The notes: a model not told the origin generated them from the sequence alone. Counted from the stretch's first letter, positions 1 through 8,529 are shown. The stretch: DNA of 29,785 nucleotides from Flavobacteriaceae bacterium (GCA_029238555.1 JAQWFV010000049.1:1-29785), one strand, 5' to 3'. Program-made: numbers and translations.

Positions 1-509
1 GTGTGGTCTTCTAAAAAATCATACACTTTATCATTTGGCGCTATAATCTCTTTGAATATTTTAATCACAAAGGCCAAATCTTCTTCGTAGGTGTTTGCTG
101 GGTCTTTTAAGTACTCGGTATAAGCGTCACTCTCTACAATTTCCTTATAGATGATTTTCACATATTCTTCATGTAAATACCAAGTATTGAGTTTTCTAGC
201 AGCAATAGCGCTACTGATTGCTTCATTATTTTTGATCTGAGCAAGCACTAAGTTATTTGAAAACTTTGCTTTGGAAGGATCTAAATCTGAAGAGGAAGAA
301 ATGTACTTTTTAGAGGACAATAATAAATGATCCGCAGCCTTAGCTTGAAGCTCAATAAATAGACTCAAATGAAGTAAATAGAGACTTCCCATCTTTTCCA
401 TACTCAGGCTAAGAAATTTCTTTTCTTTTTCTAAGCTGTCTTCTGTGGTTTGCGTCATAGCGTACAAACCCTGCATTACTTTTACTCGAATGTGCCTCCT
501 TGTGAGCAT
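1..509 (-). CDS. nusB: Transcription antitermination factor NusB (partial, 3' end outside window)
   Basis: NusB is an RNA-binding component of the antitermination complex that acts with NusE (S10) on rRNA leader transcripts. Reading the minus strand from the ATG at 509 gives a frame that stays open for 169 codons to the window edge. It begins MLTRRHIRVKVMQGLYAM, the typical start of flavobacterial NusB. The E. coli protein is only about 139 residues, yet here the first 169 residues are mostly a helical N-terminal region and end near EEDLAFVIKIFKEII; the conserved RNA-binding C-terminal domain would follow outside the window. Long NusB proteins of this kind are, from memory, usual in Bacteroidota. 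The gene diverges from the ABC exporter and has its own good promoter (545-574). Family assignment rests on the N-terminal motif and on the neighbouring ABC and PUR-protein genes. Confidence 0.85.
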   Translation of the reverse strand, partial: MLTRRHIRVKVMQGLYAMTQTTEDSLEKEKKFLSLSMEKMGSLYLLHLSLFIELQAKAADHLLLSSKKYISSSSDLDPSKAKFSNNLVLAQIKNNEAISSAIAARKLNTWYLHEEYVKIIYKEIVESDAYTEYLKDPANTYEEDLAFVIKIFKEIIAPNDKVYDFLEDH

Positions 510-544
510 GATAAAGAACTTTTTTAATGGATAAAACTCGCAGG

Positions 545-574
545 CAAAAATACTACTTATTTATAGATAGCAAA
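545..574 (-). promoter_or_regulatory. Bacteroidota-type promoter of nusB
   Basis: On the minus strand the -7 element TATTTTTG (545-552) fits TAnnTTTG fully. A TTTG (571-574) lies 18 bases upstream as the -33 element. Transcription would start near 539, leaving a leader of about 30 bases before the nusB ATG at 509. Confidence 0.6.
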
Positions 575-630
575 CCCTTATTGGATAATATTATTAGCTG
601 AATTCTCCCCTTTATAAATTTCATAAACCT

Positions 631-638
631 TATATTTG
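631..638 (+). promoter_or_regulatory. -7 element of the ABC exporter promoter
   Basis: TATATTTG is a full match to the Bacteroidota -7 consensus, 32 bases before the ATG of the exporter. No clear TTTG is visible at the expected -33 distance, so this is supported by one element only. Confidence 0.45.
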
Positions 639-670
639 TCTGGCTTAAATAGAAGCCTTAATACTCAGGC

Positions 671-2446
671 ATGAAGGAACTGCGTCACCTCAATAAATAC
701 TTTAAAAAATATAAGTTAAAACTCCTATTAGGTATTTTAATCACTATTGTGGCAAGGGTTTTTTCTCTGGTTATGCCTCCTTTTATCAATAAATCTGTTC
801 AAGCGGTAGAACAATATCTCTCTGGGAGCAATGCAGATGAGAGTCTTGTTAAAGGCGTTTTATTAGAATATATTCTCATTATTATTGGCGCCGCCTTACT
901 CTCCGGTTTTTTTACTTTTTTAATGCGCCAAACGATTATAAATATTTCCAGATATATAGAAAGAGATCTTAAAAATGAAATATTTGACCACTATCAAAAA
1001 TTACATATAGCTTTCTACAAGAACAACCGTACAGGAGATCTTATGAATAGAATTAGTGAAGATGTTGGTCAAGTGAGAATGTATGCTGGCCCTGCCATCA
1101 TGTATGGCATTCAAACACTGACTCTTTTTGGATGTGTTATTCCACTGATGTTTATTAAAGCACCCACCCTAGCTGCTTACACCCTACTCCCACTACCATT
1201 TCTGTCTGTACTGATTTATAAAATAAGTAAGGTCATTCACAAAAAGAGTACAGCCGTTCAGAGCTTTCTCTCTACATTATCTACATTTACACAAGAGCGT
1301 TTTTCTGGAATATCAGTCATAAAAGCTTATGGCTTGGAGGAAAGCACCAATAATGAATTGGCCGAATTAGCCAATACAGGAAGACAAAAAAGTTTAGACC
1401 TTGCTAAAGTAAATGCTTGGTTTTTTCCCCTAATGATCTTAATGATTGGGGTGAGTAATTTATTTGTCATATATATAGGTGGTAAGCAGTATATCAGTGG
1501 AGAAATAAGTTCTATTGGGTTGATCCTTGAATTTATTATCTATGTCAATATGCTTACTTGGCCGGTAGCTATAGTGGGCTGGCTCACCTCTATTATTCAA
1601 CAAGCAGAGGCTTCACAGGCTAGAATCAATGAATTTCTAAAAACCAAACCAGCCATAGTAGATAGGTCAGATGGCCCTATGGAAATTGAGGGGAATATTC
1701 TATTCGACAAAGTATGTTTCACTTACCCAGATACTGGAATTAAAGCCATCCAAGAACTATCATTTGAAGTGAAACAAGGCCAAACCGTGGCTATCTTAGG
1801 GAAGACTGGTTCTGGCAAATCTACCGTTCTTGAATTAATCAGTAGGATGTATGACATAGATAGTGGCAAACTCACTATTGACGGTGTGTCTATAAAAAAA
1901 GCCCCGCTTTCCTCCCTGAGAAATGCGATAGGTGCAGTTCCTCAAGACGCTTTTCTATTTTCAGATACCATTGCTAACAATATTGCTTTTGGCAAAGAAA
2001 ATGCCTCACAATCAGATATTGAAGCAGCAGCAAAACAAGCTGTTGTTCACAACAACATCGCAGCATTCTCTAAAGGCTATGAGACTATTTTAGGAGAAAG
2101 AGGCATTACCCTAAGTGGTGGTCAAAAGCAAAGGGTTTCTATTGCTAGAGCACTCATAAAAAATCCAGAGATATATCTTTTTGACGACTGTTTGTCTGCT
2201 GTAGACACCGAAACGGAGGAAGCCATATTAAATGCGCTCAAAAAAGCTGCTACCCACAAAACTACCATCATAGTGAGTCACAGGGTTTCTGCAGCTAAAA
2301 ATGCAGACAAAATAATCGTTTTGGAAGATGGTAAAAAAATTCAAGAGGGTACCCATGCAGAATTAATTACTATAAATGGTTATTACAAAGCACTTTATGA
2401 AGGACAATCTACCCATAAAGAAAACCCGAAAAATGTTGTGACATAA
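671..2446 (+). CDS. ABC exporter half-transporter (fused permease and ATPase)
   Basis: An inner-membrane ABC exporter subunit of 591 residues, the usual size for a half-transporter that works as a dimer. The N-terminal part (about 15-325) carries the six-helix ABC transmembrane domain. The ATPase follows with Walker A GKTGSGKST (377-385), Q-loop VPQD (Gln 425), signature LSGGQ (481-485), Walker B ending in LFDD (Asp 505 and 506) and H-loop His 537. The residue after the Walker B aspartate, normally the catalytic Glu, is Asp 506, as in the degenerate site of heterodimeric exporters. No partner gene lies beside it. The substrate cannot be told from sequence; multidrug or lipid-like compounds are usual for the family. 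The divergent nusB and downstream PUR gene look like a conserved flavobacterial neighbourhood. Confidence 0.9.
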   Translation: MKELRHLNKYFKKYKLKLLLGILITIVARVFSLVMPPFINKSVQAVEQYLSGSNADESLVKGVLLEYILIIIGAALLSGFFTFLMRQTIINISRYIERDLKNEIFDHYQKLHIAFYKNNRTGDLMNRISEDVGQVRMYAGPAIMYGIQTLTLFGCVIPLMFIKAPTLAAYTLLPLPFLSVLIYKISKVIHKKSTAVQSFLSTLSTFTQERFSGISVIKAYGLEESTNNELAELANTGRQKSLDLAKVNAWFFPLMILMIGVSNLFVIYIGGKQYISGEISSIGLILEFIIYVNMLTWPVAIVGWLTSIIQQAEASQARINEFLKTKPAIVDRSDGPMEIEGNILFDKVCFTYPDTGIKAIQELSFEVKQGQTVAILGKTGSGKSTVLELISRMYDIDSGKLTIDGVSIKKAPLSSLRNAIGAVPQDAFLFSDTIANNIAFGKENASQSDIEAAAKQAVVHNNIAAFSKGYETILGERGITLSGGQKQRVSIARALIKNPEIYLFDDCLSAVDTETEEAILNALKKAATHKTTIIVSHRVSAAKNADKIIVLEDGKKIQEGTHAELITINGYYKALYEGQSTHKENPKNVVT

Positions 2447-2466
2447 ACATTTTTTTTCCAATTTTG
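2436..2466 (+). promoter_or_regulatory. Possible promoter before the PUR-family gene
   Basis: TTG (2436-2438) and CAATTTTG (2459-2466, seven of eight matches to TAnnTTTG) are 20 bases apart, overlapping the end of the ABC gene. This would give the PUR gene its own transcript with a short leader. The -7 match is imperfect. Confidence 0.35.
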
Positions 2467-2498
2467 GAGGGAACAATGCACTTGCAAAAACAGAACAG

Positions 2499-2897
2499 AT
2501 GTACGCAAAAGAATCCATGGAACAAGAAGAGATACACTCAAAAGTTTTAAGAGCTGGAAGGAGAACTTATTTTTTTGATGTAAGAGGCACTAAAGCCGGA
2601 GATTACTATTTAACGATCACAGAGAGTAAGAAATTTACGCACGACGACGGGTCTTTCCATTACAAGAAGCACAAGATTTATTTGTACAAAGAAGACTTTA
2701 CAGCATTTAAAGAAATAATGGACGAAATGATGGATTTCATCATTGACAACAAAGGTTCTGAGGTGATCTCTGAAAGACACCAATCAGATTTTAAAAAAGA
2801 ATCATTTGAAGATATTACTTCAGAAGATGCAGCGGAAAAGCCTATTGAAGACACCCCAACTTCTTCCTTTACAGAGGTAGATTTTGACGATATTTAA
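2499..2897 (+). CDS. PUR-family (DUF3276) nucleic-acid-binding protein
   Basis: A 132-residue protein of the DUF3276 family, whose fold is related to eukaryotic Pur-alpha and whose spirochaete member binds DNA and RNA. The conserved core RAGRRTYFFDVRGTKAGDYY is followed by LTITESKKF and by HKIYLYKEDF, in the first 65 residues or so: a beta-strand-rich block then a helix, as expected for one PUR repeat. The C-terminal 40 residues are acidic and probably disordered. The ATG at 2499 is used; the Met at residue 7 is an alternative and leaves the domain intact. It lies 52 bases after the ABC gene and ends at a strong terminator. A role in RNA or DNA binding is inferred from the family; its targets are unknown. 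Confidence 0.85.
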   Translation: MYAKESMEQEEIHSKVLRAGRRTYFFDVRGTKAGDYYLTITESKKFTHDDGSFHYKKHKIYLYKEDFTAFKEIMDEMMDFIIDNKGSEVISERHQSDFKKESFEDITSEDAAEKPIEDTPTSSFTEVDFDDI

Positions 2898-2921
2898 TTT
2901 TCAATGATAATTTAATGATGT

Positions 2922-2955
2922 AAAAGGGCCTCTATTGAGGCCCTTTTCTTATTTT
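2922..2955 (+). terminator. Rho-independent terminator after the PUR gene
   Basis: An 11-bp perfect stem (AAAAGGGCCTC at 2922-2932 with its complement at 2937-2947), four-base loop, then a T-rich stretch. It separates the ABC/PUR unit from the M14 peptidase. Confidence 0.9.
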
Positions 2956-2987
2956 TATACTTTAAGTAACCCCTCAAAACCAATTCC

Positions 2988-5510
2988 ATGAAAAAATTTC
3001 TTTTGACCTTATTGCTCTTTTTACCCTTAGGTATTTTTGCGCAGGAAGCTATTGACTTAGGTTATTATCTGCCAGATAACATCTCCTACAACCCAGAAAT
3101 ACCCACGCCAAAACAGGTGATTGGACATGAGGTGGGAGAATGGCATGTTACTCATGACAAGTTAGTACAATATATGACAGCCTTGGCAGCTTCCTCTGAT
3201 CGTATAAAAATAGAGAATAGAGGCGCTACATTCGAAGGAAGGCCACTGCTTCTTCTCACGGTAACTAGTCCCAAAAATCACAGTAATATTGAGTCAATCA
3301 GAACCCAGCACTTGGCCTTAACTACTGCTGCAGGACAAAACTTGTCCACAGAAAATATGCCTATAGTGGTGTATCAAGGATTTTCAATTCATGGAAATGA
3401 ACCCAGTGGTGCAAATGCTGGGCTTGCTTATGCCTATTATTTGGCTGCCGCTCAAGGACCTGAAATAGAGGCTATTTTAGACAATACTGTGATACTTATG
3501 GACCCTTCATTCAATCCTGACGGGCTTCAAAGATTTGCCTATTGGGCCAATACAAACAGAAGTCATTTACTGAACCCAGATCCAAATGAAAGAGAGTATC
3601 ATGAGGTATGGCCAGGCGGAAGAACCAACCATTATTGGTTTGACATGAATAGAGACTGGTTGCCTGTACAATTACCTGAAAGTAGGGCGAGAATAAAAAG
3701 TTTTCATGCTTGGAAGCCAAACATACTTACCGACCACCACGAGATGGGAACCAATTCCACTTTTTTCTTCCAACCAGGAGAGCCCACAAGAGTGCACCCC
3801 TTAACCCCCGCGATTAACCAAGAACTTACAGCAGAGATAGGCGCTTACCATGCCAAAGCATTAGATAAAATTGGTTCTTTGTATTATTCTGAAGAAAACT
3901 ACGACGACTACTATTACGGAAAGGGATCTACTTTCCCAGACATTAATGGAAGTATTGGAATCCTTTTTGAACAAGGGAGTTCTAGAGGCCATATACAAGA
4001 AAGCGAAAATGGCATACTCACCTTTCCATTTACCATTAGAAACCAATTCACTACTGCCTTATCTACTGTGGCTGCAGCTCAGGGCATGAGAGAAAAAATA
4101 TTACACTACCAGAGAGACTTCTTTACCAACACAAGGACATTGGCTGCTAAAGAAAAGCAGAAAGCGATTGTGTTTGGGGACACAAAAGATGCTGCTAAAA
4201 CAAATCACTTGGCTGAAATTCTTCAAAGACAAGAAATTAAATTTCATGAGCTTAAAAGAGATGCCGTTATTAATGGAAAAAAATTTAAAAAAGGTTATGG
4301 GTTTGTAGTGCCATTAAACCAACAAAACAATTCTTTAATACAAGCCATGTTTGAAAAAAGAACCACTTTTTCAGACAGTTTGTTCTACGATATTTCTGCA
4401 TGGACATTTCCGCTCGCTTTCAATGTTGCATACACCACAACAAACAACCTAAATGAAGCAGGGTCTGAGGTAAAGGAAATTCCCGTATCAAAGGGAAATA
4501 TTAGCGCCTTATCTCAGTATGCATACCTATTCGAATGGCATGAATACTATACACCAAAAGCCTTAAACAAAATATTAAACAAAGGACTTAGGGCCAAAGT
4601 AGCCAAAAGGGCCTTTGAATTAGAAGGCGTAAAATACGATTACGGTACTATCATGATTCCAGTAGCCAATCAATCTTTATCTGCCAATGAAATACACCAG
4701 TTTTTGACAGAAATTGCTTCAGATGCTCAAATTCAAATAAAAGGAGTAGGCACTGGATTAAGCCATGGAATAGATTTAGGAAGCAATAATTTTGAGGCAC
4801 TCAAAAAGGCTTCTGTAGCTATTGTTGTTGGTAATGGTACCGCTTCTTATGACGCTGGAGAAATTTGGCATCTATTTGACCAAAGGTACGATATGAAACT
4901 CACCAAAATAGACCTTGACTATTTTAGCCGGGTAGATCTTTCCAGATACACCACCCTTATAGTTCCTAATATGTATGGAAGTGCATTAAATTCAGCTGCT
5001 TCAGAAAAAATTAAAGAATGGGTGAAAGATGGAGGCACTTTAATAGCGTATAAAAATTCCGCCAAATGGATTTCTAAAAACGAATTTATGGACCTAACAT
5101 TCAAAAATGCGCCTTTAGAAGCCAAAGGAATCTCTTATGAAGACAGGCAGAATTTCTATGGGGCACAAGAAACAGGTGGTGCTATTTTCGAAGCCAAATT
5201 AGATCTGAGTCACCCAATTAACTACGGGTATCACAATGCTTATGTGGCCATGTTTAGAAAAACAAATGTATATCTTGAAGCAGACAAACAAAGTTTCAAT
5301 AACCCAATTCAATATACTTCTTCGCCGCTTTTAAGCGGATACCACTCTAAAGTGAATGCTACTTTAATTCCCAACACTGTACCATTTAAAGTATCTGGTT
5401 TAGGTAGAGGAAATGTAATTTTGTTTACAGACAACACCAATTTTAGAGCCTTTTGGTACGGAACTAATAAGTTCTTGGCTAATGCAATATTCTTTAGTAA
5501 TTTAATGTAA
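2988..5510 (+). CDS. Secreted M14-family zinc carboxypeptidase with C-terminal amidotransferase-like domain
   Basis: An exported metallopeptidase of 840 residues. It starts with a signal peptide (MKKFLLTLLLFLPLGIFAQ). The M14 domain spans about residues 50-380: HGNE (His 135, Glu 138) gives the first two zinc ligands, DHHEMG (249-254) the third, and Glu 328 in LFEQG is the likely catalytic base. The remaining 450 residues include a region around 605-720 (AIVVGNGTASYDAGEIWHLF, later WVKDGGTLIAY) resembling a class I glutamine-amidotransferase or DJ-1-like fold, which is common in the large Bacteroidota M14 peptidases. No type IX secretion C-terminal sorting domain is evident, so a periplasmic location is likely. 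The substrate (peptide or peptidoglycan-derived) is not known. The stop codon directly abuts that of the opposing acyltransferase. Confidence 0.88.
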   Translation: MKKFLLTLLLFLPLGIFAQEAIDLGYYLPDNISYNPEIPTPKQVIGHEVGEWHVTHDKLVQYMTALAASSDRIKIENRGATFEGRPLLLLTVTSPKNHSNIESIRTQHLALTTAAGQNLSTENMPIVVYQGFSIHGNEPSGANAGLAYAYYLAAAQGPEIEAILDNTVILMDPSFNPDGLQRFAYWANTNRSHLLNPDPNEREYHEVWPGGRTNHYWFDMNRDWLPVQLPESRARIKSFHAWKPNILTDHHEMGTNSTFFFQPGEPTRVHPLTPAINQELTAEIGAYHAKALDKIGSLYYSEENYDDYYYGKGSTFPDINGSIGILFEQGSSRGHIQESENGILTFPFTIRNQFTTALSTVAAAQGMREKILHYQRDFFTNTRTLAAKEKQKAIVFGDTKDAAKTNHLAEILQRQEIKFHELKRDAVINGKKFKKGYGFVVPLNQQNNSLIQAMFEKRTTFSDSLFYDISAWTFPLAFNVAYTTTNNLNEAGSEVKEIPVSKGNISALSQYAYLFEWHEYYTPKALNKILNKGLRAKVAKRAFELEGVKYDYGTIMIPVANQSLSANEIHQFLTEIASDAQIQIKGVGTGLSHGIDLGSNNFEALKKASVAIVVGNGTASYDAGEIWHLFDQRYDMKLTKIDLDYFSRVDLSRYTTLIVPNMYGSALNSAASEKIKEWVKDGGTLIAYKNSAKWISKNEFMDLTFKNAPLEAKGISYEDRQNFYGAQETGGAIFEAKLDLSHPINYGYHNAYVAMFRKTNVYLEADKQSFNNPIQYTSSPLLSGYHSKVNATLIPNTVPFKVSGLGRGNVILFTDNTNFRAFWYGTNKFLANAIFFSNLM

Positions 5511-6626
5511 TTAAAGTATTTTTTTAACAAATATTAAATTCATCATAAAATGACCCATAGGGATGGCTAAAGCCATCCCTATGTTTTTGCTAAACACTGC
5601 AATTAAAATAAAAAGCAGTAAAAAGTAACATGGAAAAAACAATAACGAAAAACCAAATCTAGCAGTACTTACAAATTCAGGCTGCTTTATACTTGGCTTT
5701 AAAAACAAACGCCATATACTAATAGGCACTATATTTATAAATTCAAAAAGGCGCTTTAACAATAGGCTCCACATTCTCGAAAAAAATGATTTATTTAGAT
5801 CAGTATTGTCTTTAAAAATTTTACTAGCTACAGCTTCTAAAGATCCTTTAGATTGAAGGGCATGTTCAAACTGAGCAATTAAATCATTGGTTTTTAATGG
5901 ATTTAAAAAGAGTCGGGCATCTTGCTCCAAAGCAGCGTCAATTTGATTGTAATACCCATCAAGAGATTCAGGAATATGAGTGGTCAACACAGCTAATTTT
6001 TCATGTAAAGCCCATAATAGTGAATGGGTGTTATCCTTATTAATCTCAAAAGGTTTCACTTTATGGCTTTGTCCATAAACAATCGAAACCGCGTCTGGAA
6101 AACGCACTGCTTTAATATAATTAACTCCTATAGGAGACAAGTAAACAGGCTGTTTGTCAATGGACCAACGATGAGATAATAGACTCACAAAACCTTTTTT
6201 CAATGGTCTTACCCTTCTTTTTAAACCGTGATTCCCTTCAGGAAAAATCAATATGGCTTCATGATTATGAAGCACATCCCCACAACGATTAAATATGGGT
6301 TTGTTCATAGAAAGGGTATCTACACCATCCCTAAACCTATAAATAGGCAACATACCTATATATCTTAAAAAATATCCAATCAAAGGATTTTTAAACACAT
6401 CTGATCTAGTGAGAAAAGTAGTCTTCCTCTTTGTGGTTGTAGCGATCAGTAAAGCATCTATTAAAGCATTTTGATGGTTGCCCAAATATATGACTGATTT
6501 AGCATGGTTTTTTTTTGAAAAACCCCTCACTACAATGCGTTTAAAATAACACCATAACGCAAATCGGACCAAAGCTTTGACTAAATTGGTCACTTGATTT
6601 TGAACACTAATCATACACTTTTGCAT
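5511..6626 (-). CDS. PlsC-type 1-acylglycerol-3-phosphate acyltransferase-like protein
   Basis: A membrane-associated lysophospholipid or glycerolipid acyltransferase of 371 residues. The catalytic block is NHQNALID (His 51, Asp 57), with five rather than the usual four residues between His and Asp, as in Gpt2/Sct1-like members. The acceptor-binding FPEG sits at 128-131. The C-terminal 60 residues form two hydrophobic segments (FSLLFFPCYFLLLFILIAVF, then GMALAIPMGHFMMNLIF), so the protein is probably membrane-anchored. It overlaps the upstream BASS gene by 20 bases (8 if the Met at residue 5 is used), implying translational coupling. The 3' end contains an inverted repeat that works as a terminator on the opposite strand. 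The exact acyl acceptor cannot be told from sequence. Confidence 0.82.
   Translation of the reverse strand: MQKCMISVQNQVTNLVKALVRFALWCYFKRIVVRGFSKKNHAKSVIYLGNHQNALIDALLIATTTKRKTTFLTRSDVFKNPLIGYFLRYIGMLPIYRFRDGVDTLSMNKPIFNRCGDVLHNHEAILIFPEGNHGLKRRVRPLKKGFVSLLSHRWSIDKQPVYLSPIGVNYIKAVRFPDAVSIVYGQSHKVKPFEINKDNTHSLLWALHEKLAVLTTHIPESLDGYYNQIDAALEQDARLFLNPLKTNDLIAQFEHALQSKGSLEAVASKIFKDNTDLNKSFFSRMWSLLLKRLFEFINIVPISIWRLFLKPSIKQPEFVSTARFGFSLLFFPCYFLLLFILIAVFSKNIGMALAIPMGHFMMNLIFVKKIL
5556..5588 (+). terminator. Plus-strand terminator embedded in the acyltransferase coding sequence
   Basis: A perfect 13-bp inverted repeat (CATAGGGATGGCT at 5556-5568 and its complement at 5571-5583) is followed directly by TTTTT (5584-5588). 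In the plus direction it is a classic terminator for the M14 peptidase, whose stop is 46 bases upstream. In the minus direction the same bases code for GMALAIPMG of the acyltransferase. Confidence 0.85.
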
Positions 6627-7518
6627 TTAAAGCGGGATAATTTCTGAAAAAAGTTCCCAGCAAAAGGCCAGATATTAAATGCCAAATTCCCCAGAAAGCA
6701 GTTAAAATGGCCATACCGCCCAAACCATCAAAAAAAGTAAAAATCAAAAGAAGACCAAGCCCAGAATTTTGAATGCCTGTCTCAATGGTAATTGTCTTAG
6801 TGTCTTTCCAGGAAAGTCTCCACCATTTAGCCAAGCTAAAACCCGTACTAAAAGCTACTAAATTATGAAGTAATACCAACCAAAAAACCTCCATAACATA
6901 ACGTTCAAAGGCCACTAAGTTATTTCCCAGAGCCACAAAGATTAGGGCAATAAAAAAAAGGAGGGAAAGCTTTTTCATGACATTTGAAATCCGTTGAGCA
7001 GAGAGAGGGTATTTTTCGTGAATGAGCATTCCAAGAATCAATGGCATTCCCAAAATGAGTCCCACTAATTTCACCATATCTAAGGGCGGTACAGATACTG
7101 ATCTCAAAATAGCAGAAGTAGGTTCATACATATTCCCCCAAAAAGCAAGATTTAATGGAGTCATAACCACAGCTAAAAGTGTCGCAATAGCTGTTAAACT
7201 GACAGACAATGCGTCATTACCTCTAGAAAAGTGAGTGATAAAATTAGAGATGTTTCCTCCAGGACATGCAGCCACTAAAATCATTCCTAAAGCAATACTA
7301 GGTACCGGTTTTAAAATCAGAACAAGTAAAAAACTGATTAGGGGGAAAATTAAAAATTTGCTCGCTACGCCAACTATAAGAGACTTAGGATTTAAAATAA
7401 CTGGCTTAAAATCACGCCAATCTATGGACAAGGCTATGCCAAACATTACAAAGGCTAATGCTATATTTAACACCCAAATACTATCGCTGTCAAAATTAAT
7501 CTGTGCCTGTTCTAACAA
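6607..7518 (-). CDS. Bile acid:sodium symporter (BASS) family transporter
   Basis: An inner-membrane secondary transporter of 303 residues, normal for the family, with about nine or ten hydrophobic helices. The family motif CPGGNISNFITHFSRGNDALS, which contributes to the sodium sites, is present near residues 84-104. In bacteria and plastids the family carries small organic anions such as keto acids with sodium, so the substrate here is open. The start is unusual: the only good candidate is TTG at 7518, two bases after the csaA stop, and the next in-frame ATG would remove part of the first helix. It lies between csaA and the acyltransferase in one minus-strand run. Confidence 0.87.
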   Translation of the reverse strand: MLEQAQINFDSDSIWVLNIALAFVMFGIALSIDWRDFKPVILNPKSLIVGVASKFLIFPLISFLLVLILKPVPSIALGMILVAACPGGNISNFITHFSRGNDALSVSLTAIATLLAVVMTPLNLAFWGNMYEPTSAILRSVSVPPLDMVKLVGLILGMPLILGMLIHEKYPLSAQRISNVMKKLSLLFFIALIFVALGNNLVAFERYVMEVFWLVLLHNLVAFSTGFSLAKWWRLSWKDTKTITIETGIQNSGLGLLLIFTFFDGLGGMAILTAFWGIWHLISGLLLGTFFRNYPALNAKVYD

Positions 7519-7520
7519 TA

Positions 7521-7862
7521 TTATGAAATTTTTAATCCATTATGCACTTTAGACATAGGCTGCAGTAAAGTAACCTCATCTTTATTCACCGCTCCCAAAA
7601 CCAAACATTGGCTTTTAAAATTAGCAATTTGTTTTTCCGGAAAATTAACTACAGCCACAAGCTGTTGTCCAATTAAAGATTCTTTAGCATATAATTTGGT
7701 GATTTGCGCAGAAGTCTTCAAAACACCTATTGGCGCACCAAAATCTATATGAAGTTTATAAGCAGGTTTACGCGCCTCGGGGAAATCTAAGGCCTCCATT
7801 ACGGTGCCAACTCGAATATCTACTTTTTCAAAATCACTCCAAGATAATTGTTTGGAATCCAT
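7521..7862 (-). CDS. csaA: CsaA-type tRNA-binding protein
   Basis: A 113-residue OB-fold protein of the EMAPII/Trbp111 tRNA-binding family. The match to CsaA is clear along its length: DFEKVDIRVGTV at the start, then PAYKLHIDFG, TSAQITKLY, VVNFPEKQIANFKSQCLVLG and the closing pattern LLQPMSKVHNGLKIS. CsaA binds structured RNA and has been linked to protein export and chaperone-like activity. It begins with ATG at 7862 and ends two bases before the BASS start codon, so the two are probably translated from one message. The DinB-type gene is 39 bases upstream. Confidence 0.92.
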   Translation of the reverse strand: MDSKQLSWSDFEKVDIRVGTVMEALDFPEARKPAYKLHIDFGAPIGVLKTSAQITKLYAKESLIGQQLVAVVNFPEKQIANFKSQCLVLGAVNKDEVTLLQPMSKVHNGLKIS

Positions 7863-7901
7863 AGGCTTTAAAGTATAAAATTTAAGATAATTTCATTAGG
7901 A

Positions 7902-8444
7902 TTAGCCTTGATTAAATTGCTCAAATGCTTGTTTTATCTGAGCCAAATGATGTTTGCCATGCCAAGCGTACACCCCTAAATAATCAAATAAAAAATGATA
8001 AGACTTAGTATCAGGATGTTGGAAACGTCTATTAAAATCGCTCTCATTCATTTTACGCAATAAAAATACCCATTTTTGGTGAACTGCAGAAAGATGGTCT
8101 AAGGACAATTGTATAGGTGAAGACGCATCTAATAGTTGTGACCAAGCCTTTTCATCATAAGTTTTTATTAAGGGTTCATTTTCAGTAAGGGTCCATTTAA
8201 ATCTAGTATAAGCGTGATGGTGGCTATCTGCAATGTGATGAATAAGTTGTCTAATCGTCCATGCGCCCTCTCTAAGCGGGCTATCTAAAAATGCTTCCTC
8301 TAAATGAATAGAAACTCCTGAAAGTAAAAAGGGCAATTGATCCAGCTCTTGAATCCATTGATTTATTTGTTGATCATTGTACTGACCAACAGAAGAATAC
8401 CCTCCAATGGGAAATACTTTGGCGTCTAAATTAGAAACACTCAT
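7902..8444 (-). CDS. DinB-superfamily YfiT-like metal-dependent enzyme (putative bacillithiol transferase)
   Basis: A 180-residue DinB-fold protein close to Bacillus YfiT/BstA. Conserved blocks are WTIRQLIHHIADSH (62-75), a central TYDEKAW (95-101) and AWHGKHHLAQI (160-170). Candidate metal ligands are His 70, His 162 and His 166, the usual triad of the family. Characterised relatives transfer bacillithiol to electrophiles, and some Bacteroidota make bacillithiol, so detoxification is plausible but inferred. It is the first gene of the minus-strand run with csaA, the BASS transporter and the acyltransferase, and it diverges from the cold-shock gene across 114 bases. Confidence 0.85.
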   Translation of the reverse strand: MSVSNLDAKVFPIGGYSSVGQYNDQQINQWIQELDQLPFLLSGVSIHLEEAFLDSPLREGAWTIRQLIHHIADSHHHAYTRFKWTLTENEPLIKTYDEKAWSQLLDASSPIQLSLDHLSAVHQKWVFLLRKMNESDFNRRFQHPDTKSYHFLFDYLGVYAWHGKHHLAQIKQAFEQFNQG

Positions 8445-8521
8445 TTGCTGTAATTATTTATTATTTAGGGTCAGATAAAAATATAAGTTACTTAATTGAA
8501 AGTATTTAAAAATATATAACC

Positions 8522-8529
8522 TACATTTG
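8522..8529 (+). promoter_or_regulatory. -7 element of the cold-shock gene promoter
   Basis: TACATTTG followed by C is an exact match to the extended Bacteroidota -7 element. A start near 8535 would leave a short AT-rich leader of about 24 bases before the ATG at 8559. A -33 TTTG at the normal spacing is not evident. Confidence 0.55.

Noticed and set aside
3511..5530. Several antisense and shifted open frames inside the M14 peptidase gene
   Set aside because: They lie wholly within a strongly coding gene (one runs only about 20 bases past its stop), show no family features and have no start signals.
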